NCBI RefSeq assembly: GCF_011683955.1
Contig: NZ_JAAQPI010000010.1
Span: forward strand, 248,001 to 312,000
Reading direction: 5' to 3'
Origin: Pseudomaricurvus alkylphenolicus
Lineage (GTDB): Bacteria > Pseudomonadota > Gammaproteobacteria > Pseudomonadales > Cellvibrionaceae
Length of the DNA stretch: 64,000 nucleotides
How positions within the stretch are numbered: the first letter of the stretch is position 1; each line of letters opens with the position of its first letter. A model generated the notes under the pieces. It was not told the DNA's origin. It was given only the letters and a program-made list of their open reading frames with translations, and searched no databases. The position numbers were made by a program, and so were the translations under genes. Below, piece after piece: positions 1 to 8,487 of the stretch.

Positions 1-549
1 CATAAGATGATCTCTCATATAGATGCTTCGGCTGATATTCGTTGTCGGGCAGTGGTTCTGCAGGGTTGTTATGTGCGCTTGTGGAATGCAGATGCCCTGA
101 TGTTATGCAAGAAAATATAACACATAAAAATCTGATGTAAACAATATTATGTATCACAAAGGCCAGAAGTGTACCTCCATCGGAATAGCCCAATGCCGAC
201 TAGAGGTGGTATTTTCTGCTGAGTTTAACGATTAAGCTGCAATGGGGTATCTTATTCCGCAGCCTGGGTTCAGTTATGTCCCAATGTGGAAACCCAGATG
301 CGCAAGCCAGTGCGGGCAGTAGTTGTGAGAGCCCTAAAGGATAATCCGTAGCCTCAAATCGACTCTCCGTGAAATTACCCCGGTTCGCTCTCAGTCCATT
401 TTACTTTTCCCTCTCGTGCAAGAACGTCAGGCTCGGTTTTGGTCTACTGAATAAGCTCGAGCAAAACCATAACAAACGAAATATCTCCGGCCACCGACCA
501 CGGTTACACCAGAAAACCTTGGGGGATGCCATACGACGAGGAGAAACTC
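1..549. other. Leader region without a recognised gene
   Basis: No convincing gene is seen before the first receptor. A plus-strand frame is open from base 1 to a stop at 118-120 and could be the tail of a gene that begins outside the window, but its 39 codons match nothing I recognise. A 71-codon frame at 369-584 overlaps the true start of the receptor gene and has an unconvincing composition. The part nearest the receptor should hold its promoter, but I could not single out a clear -35/-10 pair. Confidence 0.4.
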
Positions 550-2751
550 ATGTCTATTGTCAAGAATACGAACAACAAGAATAACGGCTTTCTGTTAAGT
601 TCCGCCGGGTTATTAGCGGCGGCCATCAGTTTGCCCATTCACGCCAACGTGCTGGAAGAAATTGTAGTGACCGCACAGAAACGTGAGCAGAGCCTGCAAG
701 ATGTAGGCATCTCGGTTTCCGCATTCAGCGGCGACCAACTGAAGGATCTGGGTGCAACCAACAGCACTGATATCACACAACAGATTCCCGGTATGCAGCT
801 GCAGACCTTTACACCCGCTTTTACCATCATCAACCTGCGTGGTATTTCCCAAAACAGCTTTCAGGATAACCTCGAAGCGCCCGTTGCGGTTTATGTGGAC
901 GGTGCCTATGTACCCAGCATGAACGCTATTAACGGCCAGCTGTTTGACGTTGAGCGGGTGGAGGTGCTGCGTGGGCCGCAAGGTACGCTGTTTGGCCGTA
1001 ATACCACAGGCGGCCTGGTTCACTATATTACCCGTGGTGCCACCGATGAAGAGTTGAACGGCTACATCGATGCTTCCGTCGGCGACTTTAACATGCGCTC
1101 ACTGGAAGGTGCGGTTGGTGGCTCTTTAAGCGATTCTGTACGAGCCCGTATCGCCGGTCGCTGGTTGGAAAACGACGGTTATGTGGAATCCCAGACTCCT
1201 GGTGTGCGTGATGCCCATGGTGCCGACGGTTACACCGTCCGTGGATCACTGCAGATTGACCTGAGCGAGAATCTGACGGCTGACCTTCGGATTGCCCGCG
1301 CTGAAGATGAAGACGTTCCCTCCGGTACCTATTCCATTAACTTTGCGGGCTTTGATCCCAATACAGGATTGGGTACGCAAGCCCCCGGTCGTTTGACCGA
1401 TGGCCTGGAGCACGCGTCCTCCCTGGAAGGTGCGTTCAGCCGCGAGTCCACCAATACCACCCTGACCCTGACCTGGGATCTGGATAACGGTACTGAGCTG
1501 GTGTCCATCACCAACTTCCTGGATATGGATAAAGAGTACCTGGAAGACGCCGGTGGCGGTCTGTTTTTCTTCCCTTACGAGGTGAACACCGAGTTCGAAA
1601 GCTTCTCGCAGGAAATTCGACTGTCCGGTGAGGGTGAAGGCGTACGCTGGCAGACTGGTGCTTACTACCTGGATATGACTACTGATAATTACCAGCGTGT
1701 TCAAGGTGCCGCGATTTTGGAAGGCGCCGGTGCCTCAACCGATACCGCGATTCAGGATACCTTTGCCGAGGTCGACTCTACCAACTGGTCCGTATTTGCT
1801 CAGGTGGAATTTGATATCTCCGAGCAGTTGACCCTGATTGCCGGCGCGCGTTACTCAGAAGACGACAAGTCCATCGACTTTACCCAATTCTATGAGGAAT
1901 CCGGCGCGGGTATCGCTCGCAGCCAGGTCTTTGATATCAGTACTGTGGATCTCAACGATATCGATGATATTGACTACAGCGACTACGCTGCTCGCCTGCA
2001 GCTCAATTACACCACAGAAGAGGGCACACTGATTTACGGCTCCATCAACCGTGGTATTAAAGGTGGCAACTGGTCAGTTGATCCCCTCGGCGGTGTCGCG
2101 CTGGGTGCGCCGGCCAACCTCAAACACGACGAAGAAGTGCTGTTGGCCTACGAGCTGGGTATCAAGACCGATTTGTCTGACTGGGCCCGTTTGAACGCCT
2201 CCGTGTACTACTACGATTACTCCGATTATCAGGCGTTTTCTCTGCTGAACCTGACGCCTCAGGTCACCAACTCCGACGCCAGCTCCCAGGGCGGTGAAAT
2301 CGAACTGACCCTGACCCCGGCTGATGGCCTGGATATTCTGATGGGGCTGGCTTACATCGATTCCGAAGTGGACGAAGTACCTGATGTCTTTGGCGGTACC
2401 GTTAAAACCGAGTTCCCGAATGCACCCAAGTTGAGCCTGAACCTGCTGGCCCGCTACGAGTGGGATGCCTTGGGCGGCACCATGGCGGCTCAAGTGGACG
2501 GTGTCTGGAACGACGATCAGTTTATCGAAGCCACCAACTCCCAGATTTCGGCAGAAGACGCTTACCTGGTGTGGAATGCTCGACTGTCTTACACCTCCCC
2601 GGATGAAGACTGGAAGCTATCCGCCTGGGTCAAGAACGGTGGTGATGAAGAATATCGCCTCTACAACTTGGATCTGGGACTGCTGGGCATCAGTGAGGAG
2701 GTGTGGGCACCACCCCGTTGGGTCGGTGTTAATGCCACTTACAATTTCTAA
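550..2751 (+). CDS. TonB-dependent outer-membrane receptor
   Basis: A 733-residue TonB-dependent receptor, expected to import a scarce substrate through the outer membrane using TonB-ExbBD energy. A signal peptide of about 33 residues ends near IHAN. It is followed by a TonB-box-like EEIVVTAQKR, the plug domain (VYVDGAYVP, VEVLRGPQGTLFGRNTTGG) and a long beta-barrel ending in phenylalanine (ATYNF), as is usual for barrel insertion. The ATG at 550 is preferred because GAGGAG at 538-543 precedes it; an in-frame ATG at 526 would lengthen the product by eight residues with no good ribosome site. A strong terminator follows, so the gene is probably a single transcription unit. The substrate cannot be read from sequence. 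The amine-oxidation genes immediately downstream suggest, but do not prove, a related nutrient. Confidence 0.93.
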   Translation: MSIVKNTNNKNNGFLLSSAGLLAAAISLPIHANVLEEIVVTAQKREQSLQDVGISVSAFSGDQLKDLGATNSTDITQQIPGMQLQTFTPAFTIINLRGISQNSFQDNLEAPVAVYVDGAYVPSMNAINGQLFDVERVEVLRGPQGTLFGRNTTGGLVHYITRGATDEELNGYIDASVGDFNMRSLEGAVGGSLSDSVRARIAGRWLENDGYVESQTPGVRDAHGADGYTVRGSLQIDLSENLTADLRIARAEDEDVPSGTYSINFAGFDPNTGLGTQAPGRLTDGLEHASSLEGAFSRESTNTTLTLTWDLDNGTELVSITNFLDMDKEYLEDAGGGLFFFPYEVNTEFESFSQEIRLSGEGEGVRWQTGAYYLDMTTDNYQRVQGAAILEGAGASTDTAIQDTFAEVDSTNWSVFAQVEFDISEQLTLIAGARYSEDDKSIDFTQFYEESGAGIARSQVFDISTVDLNDIDDIDYSDYAARLQLNYTTEEGTLIYGSINRGIKGGNWSVDPLGGVALGAPANLKHDEEVLLAYELGIKTDLSDWARLNASVYYYDYSDYQAFSLLNLTPQVTNSDASSQGGEIELTLTPADGLDILMGLAYIDSEVDEVPDVFGGTVKTEFPNAPKLSLNLLARYEWDALGGTMAAQVDGVWNDDQFIEATNSQISAEDAYLVWNARLSYTSPDEDWKLSAWVKNGGDEEYRLYNLDLGLLGISEEVWAPPRWVGVNATYNF

Positions 2752-2794
2752 AGAGTTTCACAAAGGGGACAGTGCTTAACTGCTCTGTTGTTTT

Positions 2795-2824
2795 CAGCCC
2801 GGCCTTGGGCCGGGCTGTTTTTTT
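2795..2824 (+). terminator. Rho-independent terminator after the TonB receptor
   Basis: A perfect 10-bp stem (CAGCCCGGCC at 2795-2804, GGCCGGGCTG at 2808-2817) with a 3-nt loop is followed by seven T residues at 2818-2824. It lies 43 bp after the receptor stop and separates this gene from the aldehyde dehydrogenase. Confidence 0.93.
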
Positions 2825-2911
2825 ACTGATAGCCAAATCAAACCCTTTGTACCCATCAATGACCTGCTTGCTCCAAAGCAAGGTCAATCAACAATAGCTT
2901 GGAGAGCAATC

Positions 2912-4336
2912 ATGAGCGACTTTGGATTGATTATTAACGGCGAGCGTGTGGTTACGGCCAACAGCTTTGATGTGATTAACCCGGCCACGGAAGAGCTGGT
3001 CGCCAAATGCCCGGCCGCCGATGAGGATCACGTCAATCAGGCGGTAGCTGCCGCAAAAGCCGCGTTCGAACATTGGAGTCAGGTCAGTGATGATGAGCGC
3101 AAAGCGGCCTGCCACAAGGTTGCTGATCTGTTGGAACAGAATGCTGCTGAACTGGCCGGTATCGTCACCGAGGAGCAGGGCAAACCACTGGGTGGATTCG
3201 CCGGAATGGGGTCGCAGTTTGAGCTCGGTGGTGCCATTGCCTGGTGCCGAACCACTGCAGAACTCCAATTGCCGGTTAAGGTAGCTCAGGACGACGATCA
3301 GATGCGCGTCGAATTGCATCGCAAGCCTCTGGGCGTGGTCGGCTCTATCACCCCCTGGAACTGGCCGCTGATGATTGCCATCTGGCATGTAATGCCCGCC
3401 ATTCGCAGCGGAAATACTGTTGTGATCAAACCATCGCCCTATACCCCCTTATCCACGCTGCGCTTTGTCGAGCTGGCTAACCAGGTATTGCCTCCCGGTG
3501 TATTAAATATCGTGACGGGCACCGATGAAATCGGTCCCGTATTGACGGGGCACCCGGACGTCAACAAAATCGTGTTTACCGGTTCCACCGCGACCGGCAA
3601 GAAAATCATGCAGTCTGCCTCAGGTAACCTCAAGCGCCTGACACTGGAGCTGGGCGGCAATGATGCCGGAATCGTTCTAGCGGATGCCAATGTGGAAGAG
3701 ATTGCTCCCGCTATCTTTGGTTCTTCATTTATTAACGCCGGCCAGACTTGTGCTGCCCTTAAACGTCTCTATGTGCACGACAGTCTCTACGATCAGGTCT
3801 GTGACGCTCTCTTGGGTATCGCCAACAGTGTGACTGTGGGCAATGGCCTGGAAGAGGGTATCGATTTTGGTCCAGTACAAAATCAACCACAGCTTAAGAA
3901 GGTAGTGGAACTTGCCGAGGATGCCAAAGCCAATGGTGCCCGCTTCCTGTGTGGTGGTGAGCAGCCCGAAGGCGCCGGTTACTTCTACCCCATTACCTTG
4001 GTGGCGGACATCAAAGACGGTTCACGCCTTGTGGATGAAGAACCGTTTGGTCCCATCCTGCCGATCATCCGTTATTCAGATATTGAAGAGGTGTTCGCAC
4101 TGGCCAACGACAACCCTGCGGGTCTGGGTGGTTCCATCTGGTCCAGCGACGTGGCCAAGGCGGCGGAGCTGGCCAATCGCATGGAGTGTGGCACCGTGTG
4201 GATCAACAATCACGCGGCCATTCAGCCCAATGTGCCGTTTGGCGGCGTTAAGCAATCCGGCTTTGGGGTGGAATTCGCCGAAGAAGGGCTGGAGGAATAC
4301 ACCTCCATTCAGGCCGTCTTTATACCGAAAGGCTAA
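2912..4336 (+). CDS. NAD(P)+-dependent aldehyde dehydrogenase
   Basis: A 474-residue member of the aldehyde dehydrogenase superfamily, soluble and cytoplasmic (no signal peptide). It should oxidise an aldehyde to a carboxylic acid with NAD(P)+. The family residues are visible: oxyanion Asn150 (TPWNW), general base Glu246 (LELGG), nucleophile Cys280 (GQTCAALKR) and the glycine-rich nucleotide-binding FTGSTATGK near 222-230. GGAGAG at 2901-2906 supports the ATG start. It lies just upstream of the amine dehydrogenase genes on the same strand, so the natural reading is that it removes the (aryl)aldehyde made by that enzyme. Since the amine dehydrogenase works in the periplasm, the aldehyde must cross the inner membrane first. 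The 117-bp gap to the next gene could hold a separate promoter. Confidence 0.92.
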   Translation: MSDFGLIINGERVVTANSFDVINPATEELVAKCPAADEDHVNQAVAAAKAAFEHWSQVSDDERKAACHKVADLLEQNAAELAGIVTEEQGKPLGGFAGMGSQFELGGAIAWCRTTAELQLPVKVAQDDDQMRVELHRKPLGVVGSITPWNWPLMIAIWHVMPAIRSGNTVVIKPSPYTPLSTLRFVELANQVLPPGVLNIVTGTDEIGPVLTGHPDVNKIVFTGSTATGKKIMQSASGNLKRLTLELGGNDAGIVLADANVEEIAPAIFGSSFINAGQTCAALKRLYVHDSLYDQVCDALLGIANSVTVGNGLEEGIDFGPVQNQPQLKKVVELAEDAKANGARFLCGGEQPEGAGYFYPITLVADIKDGSRLVDEEPFGPILPIIRYSDIEEVFALANDNPAGLGGSIWSSDVAKAAELANRMECGTVWINNHAAIQPNVPFGGVKQSGFGVEFAEEGLEEYTSIQAVFIPKG

Positions 4337-4453
4337 AACCGGCCAAACGGGATATTGGGAAAGACCTGAAATAAAGCTGCTATGCTTTCTAGGAAAGTCG
4401 TATCGGGTGGTGGTAGTCGTTTTCCTGCGGATTAACAATAAGAGATGGATACA

Positions 4454-5638
4454 ATGCGTTCAAAATTTAAACAATTGGGGCTAGGTCTGGCGTTGGCCGC
4501 ATTCGCCGGTGTGGGGCAGCTGGCCCTGGCCGCCGGCAAACCCGACCCCCTGCCGATCGAAGAAATTGGCCGGATCGAAAGCTTGCCGGCCAGCTACCCC
4601 GAAGACTGGGTCCTGGTCGACGAAGCCGCCTTCTTCAGTATGTATGGTGGCAAAGTCATCATTATGGACATCGGGGAGAAGGAACACCCCAAGCGTATGA
4701 AGGGCACCATGTCCAAGGCGATGTTGGGCAGCTTTACCCAGTCGCCCAAGCGCGGCGAGTATTACATCATTGAGTCGTTCCACGAGCGCGGCTCCCGCGG
4801 TAAAAAGTTCGATGTGCTGGTGATCTACAACAAGCAGACACTCGAAGTGCAAAAGGAAATCATGTGGCCCACCGACCGCCTGCAGTCCTTGCCCGAGAAA
4901 TTCTCCATGGCCGTCTCCAAAGACGAGCGTTTTCTCTACGTGGCGAACTTTAATCCGGCAGCCTCGTTCAGCGTTGTGGATCTGGAGACCAGAGAAATCG
5001 TCGACACCATTGGTACGCCGGGGTGTGTGCTGACCTATCCCACGGGTAAACGCAGTGTGACCAGTATTTGCAGCAATGGTGGATTGCTGACAACGGTACT
5101 GGACAAGAACGGAAAACTGAAATCCCGCAAACGCATCAAACCATTCTTTGATACGGATAATACGCCCATTTTTGAACGCCCGGTGATTGTTGACGGAAAA
5201 GCCTACTTTCCCAGCTTTAAGGGCCTAATGCATGTGGTGGATCTCAGTGGCAGCGTCGCTAAGTATCGCGGCAGCTGGGATATGCTCAGCGATGAGCAAA
5301 AAGCCGGTAACTGGCGCCCGGGTGGCCTGGGGCTCGCGGGTCGCGACGACAAAGGCCACTACTACGTGATTATGCATCCGGACGGTGCCGAGGGTACCCA
5401 AACCCATGGCGGCCCGGAGGTCTGGGTCTACGACCTCAAGAAAAAGAAGCGCATCCGCACCATCGCGGCACCGCGCTGGGCTGTCTCCATTGGTGTTACC
5501 CGGGGTAAGACGCCCAAACTGATTGTCACCAATGGTGAAATGAACCTGGACATTTTTGATGCAACCAGTGGTGAATTTATTCAGACAGTCAGTGACTTCG
5601 GTAATATCACGCCGTTGTTGATACACAAATCCTACTGA
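4454..5638 (+). CDS. aauB: TTQ amine dehydrogenase, large (beta-propeller) subunit, aromatic-amine-dehydrogenase-like
   Basis: Large subunit of a periplasmic quinoprotein amine dehydrogenase, about 394 residues, expected to form a seven-bladed propeller that docks the TTQ-bearing small subunit in an alpha2beta2 enzyme. A Sec signal peptide (KQLGLGLALAAFAG... ending near LALAAG) is clear. The body shows the repeated beta-strand pattern of the family, with segments such as MAVSKDERFLYVANF and GGPEVWVYDL. I prefer the ATG at 4454 because AGAG at 4440-4443 lies at a good distance from it; the in-frame ATG at 4445 is almost on top of that site. The following genes (mauE-, mauD- and mauA-like) give the BEDA order of known mau and aau clusters. 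The small subunit is closer to aromatic amine dehydrogenase than to methylamine dehydrogenase, so the aau symbol is used by analogy. Confidence 0.88.
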   Translation: MRSKFKQLGLGLALAAFAGVGQLALAAGKPDPLPIEEIGRIESLPASYPEDWVLVDEAAFFSMYGGKVIIMDIGEKEHPKRMKGTMSKAMLGSFTQSPKRGEYYIIESFHERGSRGKKFDVLVIYNKQTLEVQKEIMWPTDRLQSLPEKFSMAVSKDERFLYVANFNPAASFSVVDLETREIVDTIGTPGCVLTYPTGKRSVTSICSNGGLLTTVLDKNGKLKSRKRIKPFFDTDNTPIFERPVIVDGKAYFPSFKGLMHVVDLSGSVAKYRGSWDMLSDEQKAGNWRPGGLGLAGRDDKGHYYVIMHPDGAEGTQTHGGPEVWVYDLKKKKRIRTIAAPRWAVSIGVTRGKTPKLIVTNGEMNLDIFDATSGEFIQTVSDFGNITPLLIHKSY

Positions 5639-5657
5639 TAACGGCGGAGAAGCGCTT

Positions 5658-6200
5658 ATGGACCTGACTTGGGTAGCCGGCAATGCCACCGCGTTATTCT
5701 TACTGTGGTTGCTGGTGTCTTCAGGCTCGCAGAAATTGCAACCCGCCCATGGCTTTTACTACGAAGTGGTATTCCAGGGGTACGGCATTCACCATCCGTT
5801 GCTGGCGCGGCATCTGCCAAAAGTGTTGGGCCTGTTCGAAATCGTTGTGGGTATGGCGATCGCGGTGCCGTCGCTCAGAGTACTGGGTGGCTCTGCTGCT
5901 GCAGCGCTATTGTCGGCGTATCTGGTGTTGATTGCCTGGCAGCTTGTCAATGGCAAGGCGGATATGGATTGCGGTTGCGCCGGGCCGGAAGGGGAGGTCA
6001 AAATCAGCCCGCACTTGCTGGTGCGCAATCTGGTGCTGGTGGCACTGGCACTGTTCAGCGTGATGGCCGGCAGCGGCAGTGGCGTGATGCCTTGGGTACT
6101 CTCCACATTGATGGCGGCTGTGCTGGTGCTGGTTTATCTGAGCAGCGAGCAGCTGATTGCCACCGCGCAACGGATCGGGCAAATGCGCAGCGCGCATTGA
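5658..6200 (+). CDS. mauE: MauE-like integral membrane maturation protein
   Basis: A 180-residue inner-membrane protein with about four to five hydrophobic helices (near 8-22, 58-76, 78-96, 120-135 and 138-156). It carries the MauE/DoxX-like hallmark DCGCAG with Cys105 and Cys107. MauE is needed for production of amine dehydrogenase small subunit, apparently together with MauD in forming or shuffling its six disulfides. The pair of cysteines here is consistent with passing electrons across the membrane to MauD. The gene begins 19 bp after the large-subunit stop, with GGCGGAG at 5643-5649 as ribosome site. A same-length overlapping frame that starts 11 bp later is a shadow. Exact biochemical function is not settled even in the model system. 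Confidence 0.87.
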   Translation: MDLTWVAGNATALFLLWLLVSSGSQKLQPAHGFYYEVVFQGYGIHHPLLARHLPKVLGLFEIVVGMAIAVPSLRVLGGSAAAALLSAYLVLIAWQLVNGKADMDCGCAGPEGEVKISPHLLVRNLVLVALALFSVMAGSGSGVMPWVLSTLMAAVLVLVYLSSEQLIATAQRIGQMRSAH

Positions 6201-6255
6201 ACCCAGCATAGCAATAAGATTCAGGACAACAAAAATTTAGCAAGAGGAAACTATT

Positions 6256-6852
6256 TTGGAACTGCTGATCATTTCCAACATTATCCTTTGGATACTCGTG
6301 GTGACCATGGCGGTCGTAATCTTTGCCCTCACCCGTCAGATCGGTGTGCTGTTTGAGCGGGTGGCTCCAGCTGGTGCACTGGCGGTTAACCAGAATCTCA
6401 AGGTTGGGCAGGAGGCACCGGAGTTATCGCTGCAAACGATCGATAATCAGCTCGTTAAAGTGGGCGGCAAAGCGGAAGATGACAAGTCCCAGTTGCTGTT
6501 CTGGGTATCGCCCGATTGCCCCGTGTGTAAAACCCTGTTGCCGGCCCTCAAGTCTGCTGCCAAAGCGGAATCCGACTGGATCAGTCTGCGCCTGGCCAGT
6601 GATGGCATGGAGCTGGATCATAAGGGTTATATCGAGCAATACGGTCTGCAGGAACATCCGTATGTAGTGTCCGAACTATTGGGTAAAACCTATGGTGTGG
6701 CCAAGCTCCCTTATGCAGTGGTGATTGATGAACAGGGCAAGGTGGCTTCCATGGGCATCATCAATTCCCGCGAACATCTGGAGAGCCTGTTCGAAGCCAA
6801 AGAGCGTAAGGTGGCCTCTATCCAGGACTTTATGCAAAAGCGCGCGCAGTAG
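6256..6852 (+). CDS. mauD: MauD-like thioredoxin-fold disulfide protein
   Basis: A 198-residue membrane-anchored thioredoxin-like protein of the MauD family. Residues 3-25 form an uncleaved N-terminal helix, followed by a periplasmic domain with the redox motif Cys88-Pro-Val-Cys91 in the setting FWVSPDCPVCK and the cis-Pro region KLPYAVV. It is expected to form or correct disulfides in the cysteine-rich small subunit. Translation probably starts at a TTG (6256-6258), since AAGAGG at 6242-6247 is well placed and no ATG fits the signal-anchor. The position between mauE and the small-subunit gene matches mau/aau clusters. The unusual start codon may keep synthesis of this catalyst below that of its substrate. 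Confidence 0.87.
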   Translation: MELLIISNIILWILVVTMAVVIFALTRQIGVLFERVAPAGALAVNQNLKVGQEAPELSLQTIDNQLVKVGGKAEDDKSQLLFWVSPDCPVCKTLLPALKSAAKAESDWISLRLASDGMELDHKGYIEQYGLQEHPYVVSELLGKTYGVAKLPYAVVIDEQGKVASMGIINSREHLESLFEAKERKVASIQDFMQKRAQ

Positions 6853-6891
6853 AAACGCCCAATAAAAAAGAATACCAAGAGGTTAGTGACC

Positions 6892-7410
6892 ATGAAATTT
6901 TTAGACCGGTTGTTTGAAAAATCTGCCCGTAACGTGGCCCAGCGCTCTTCGCGCCGCGGTCTGTTGAAGGGATTGGGAGCGGTATTGGTGGGTGGAGCCA
7001 GCGTGCCTCTACTGCCGGTGGCCCGCGCCGCCGCGCCGGCGGCACCCGAGCATCCGGTGGAGGAGGGCGATCCGGCCAGCTGTGATTACTGGCGTTATTG
7101 CGCGGTCGACGGTTTTCTCTGCCAGTGCTGTGGCGGCACCTATAACTCCTGCCCACCCGGTACCGAGATGTCCACCATTACCTGGGTGGGCACCTGTAGA
7201 AACCCTGTTGATGGTCGCAACTATGTGATCTCCTACAACGACTGTTGTGGTGTCGGGCAGTGCGGTACCTGCCTGTGTCAGCGGGACGAACGTGACCGAC
7301 CACTGTATCGCTCGGACAAGTCCAACGACATCAACTGGTGCCTCGGCTCCAAGAGTTATGTCTACAACTGTTCCACGGCCATTGTGGTTGGCCTGGCGTT
7401 TGATCAATGA
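6892..7410 (+). CDS. aauA: TTQ amine dehydrogenase, small (catalytic) subunit, aromatic-amine-dehydrogenase-like
   Basis: A 172-residue precursor of the catalytic subunit that carries tryptophan tryptophylquinone. A twin-arginine-type leader is visible (SSRRGLLKG, then a hydrophobic run ending near ARAAA). The mature part starts with the family pattern CDYWRYCAVDGFLCQCCGG and has the expected wealth of cysteines. The two tryptophans to be cross-linked are Trp98 (ITWVGTC) and Trp149 (INWCLG). Their spacing of 51 matches known enzymes, and Asp117 (YNDCCG) stands where the catalytic base lies. The residue after the final Cys160 is Ser161, where known enzymes have the catalytic Thr. Motifs such as DGFLCxCCGG favour aromatic amine dehydrogenase over methylamine dehydrogenase. 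The ATG at 6892 has AAGAGG 9 nt upstream; an in-frame GTG at 6886 is too close to it. The stop overlaps the next start (ATGA). Confidence 0.92.
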   Translation: MKFLDRLFEKSARNVAQRSSRRGLLKGLGAVLVGGASVPLLPVARAAAPAAPEHPVEEGDPASCDYWRYCAVDGFLCQCCGGTYNSCPPGTEMSTITWVGTCRNPVDGRNYVISYNDCCGVGQCGTCLCQRDERDRPLYRSDKSNDINWCLGSKSYVYNCSTAIVVGLAFDQ

Positions 7411-7844
7411 AGGGCCTGGTTCGCAAGCTGTTGCCTCTGGTGCTGGGTGCTGCTGCGCTACAGGTATCGGCGGCGGCTGTTGAAAACGAACAGCGGGCCA
7501 AATACAACTATCAAATGTTTTGCCAGGGCTGCCACACCATTGACGGTGTCGGCGGTCGCTCGGTACCCAAGATAAAAGGCTTTATCGGACATTTTCCCAA
7601 GTATCAAAAAGGGCGTGAATACCTTGTAAGGGTACCCGGTTCCGCCAATTCGGTACTGGATGATGCGCAGTTGGCGGAGGTACTGAACTGGATGATCCTG
7701 ACATTTGGGGAAAACAGCATTCCCAGCGACTGGAAACCCTACGAAGCCAAAGAGGTGGGTGAGTATCGCCAGGATCCTTTGATGGAAGTTCTCGACTATC
7801 GCAAGCTACTGGTGAAAGAGCTGATGGCGATGGGCAAAATATAA
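7407..7844 (+). CDS. Periplasmic monoheme cytochrome c
   Basis: A 145-residue protein with a signal peptide (about 22 residues, ending near VSAAA) and one heme c motif, CQGCH, near residue 38. A possible axial Met is present in LNWMILTFG. It begins at an ATGA overlap with the small-subunit gene, so it is translationally coupled to it. By position it is the likely first electron acceptor or relay for the amine dehydrogenase, replacing the amicyanin or azurin used elsewhere. Characterised aau clusters also carry small reading frames after aauA; I cannot assign a one-to-one match. The C-terminal 40 residues, rich in charged residues, have no motif I recognise. Confidence 0.85.
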   Translation: MKGLVRKLLPLVLGAAALQVSAAAVENEQRAKYNYQMFCQGCHTIDGVGGRSVPKIKGFIGHFPKYQKGREYLVRVPGSANSVLDDAQLAEVLNWMILTFGENSIPSDWKPYEAKEVGEYRQDPLMEVLDYRKLLVKELMAMGKI

Positions 7845-7866
7845 ATATTGGGATGAGAGAAGCACA

Positions 7867-8442
7867 ATGAACAATCCGCTTAAGGTGATGGGACCCTTGC
7901 TGGTTCTGTGGGCAATGGCACTGGCTGTGGCAGCGCCTGCTGTGGCTGATGTGAAACAATTGGCGGCCACCTGTGTCGCCTGTCATGGCCCCAAGGGCAT
8001 ATCCAATAACGATCTCTGGCCTAACCTTGCCGGCCAACATGAGATCTATTTGATTGATCAAATGAAGGCCTTTCGGGACGGATCGCGTAAAGATCCACTG
8101 ATGTCCGCTACCGCAAAAACACTGTCGGATGCTGATATCGAGCAGCTGGCCGCGTATTTCAGCGGTCTCAGTGACAAGCAACCGCCAGTGCGGGGCAAAG
8201 AAAATATGGCGGGTAAAAGCGTGAGCGGTGCCTGTATTTCCTGCCATGGCATGTGGGGCAAACCGGTAAATTCCCAGTGGCCTGTTATCAGTGGTCAGAA
8301 AAAGGGGTATCTGGAAAAGCAGCTTAAGGACTTTCGCGATGGTACCCGGGAAAGCCCGGTGATGAGCGTTATCGTCAAAGGATTCACCGATCAGCAAATC
8401 AAGGATGTAGCGGAATACTATAGCCAATTCCGTCGCGACTAA
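7867..8442 (+). CDS. Periplasmic diheme cytochrome c, c4-like
   Basis: A 191-residue secreted protein with signal peptide (ending near AVAD) and two class I cytochrome domains, each with a heme motif (CVACHGP and CISCHGM) and a following Met (KDPLMSA, SPVMSV) as probable sixth ligand. Each domain has the PxLAGQ/PVISGQ-type element seen in cytochrome c4 (NLAGQHEIY, VISGQKKGY). It should carry electrons from the amine dehydrogenase system towards a terminal oxidase. It is far too short, and lacks the peroxidase-type features, to be the TTQ-forming diheme enzyme MauG. It follows the monoheme cytochrome by 22 bp in the same operon. Confidence 0.88.
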   Translation: MNNPLKVMGPLLVLWAMALAVAAPAVADVKQLAATCVACHGPKGISNNDLWPNLAGQHEIYLIDQMKAFRDGSRKDPLMSATAKTLSDADIEQLAAYFSGLSDKQPPVRGKENMAGKSVSGACISCHGMWGKPVNSQWPVISGQKKGYLEKQLKDFRDGTRESPVMSVIVKGFTDQQIKDVAEYYSQFRRD

Positions 8443-8487
8443 AATAAAACCGAAGTCCAGGGAAAGGCCAGCAAAGAGGTCAAATCC

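Noticed and set aside
369-584. Small plus-strand frame before the first receptor
   Set aside because: It overlaps the receptor start in another frame, has no ribosome site and no recognisable content.
5669-6211. A 180-codon frame overlapping the mauE-like gene
   Set aside because: The other frame has the DCGCAG motif, membrane helices and a ribosome site; this one reads as low-complexity Gly/Ala/Arg text.
7867-8442. Diheme cytochrome as a MauG candidate
   Set aside because: It is about half the length of MauG, and its two domains follow the cytochrome c4 plan with Met ligands rather than the peroxidase plan.
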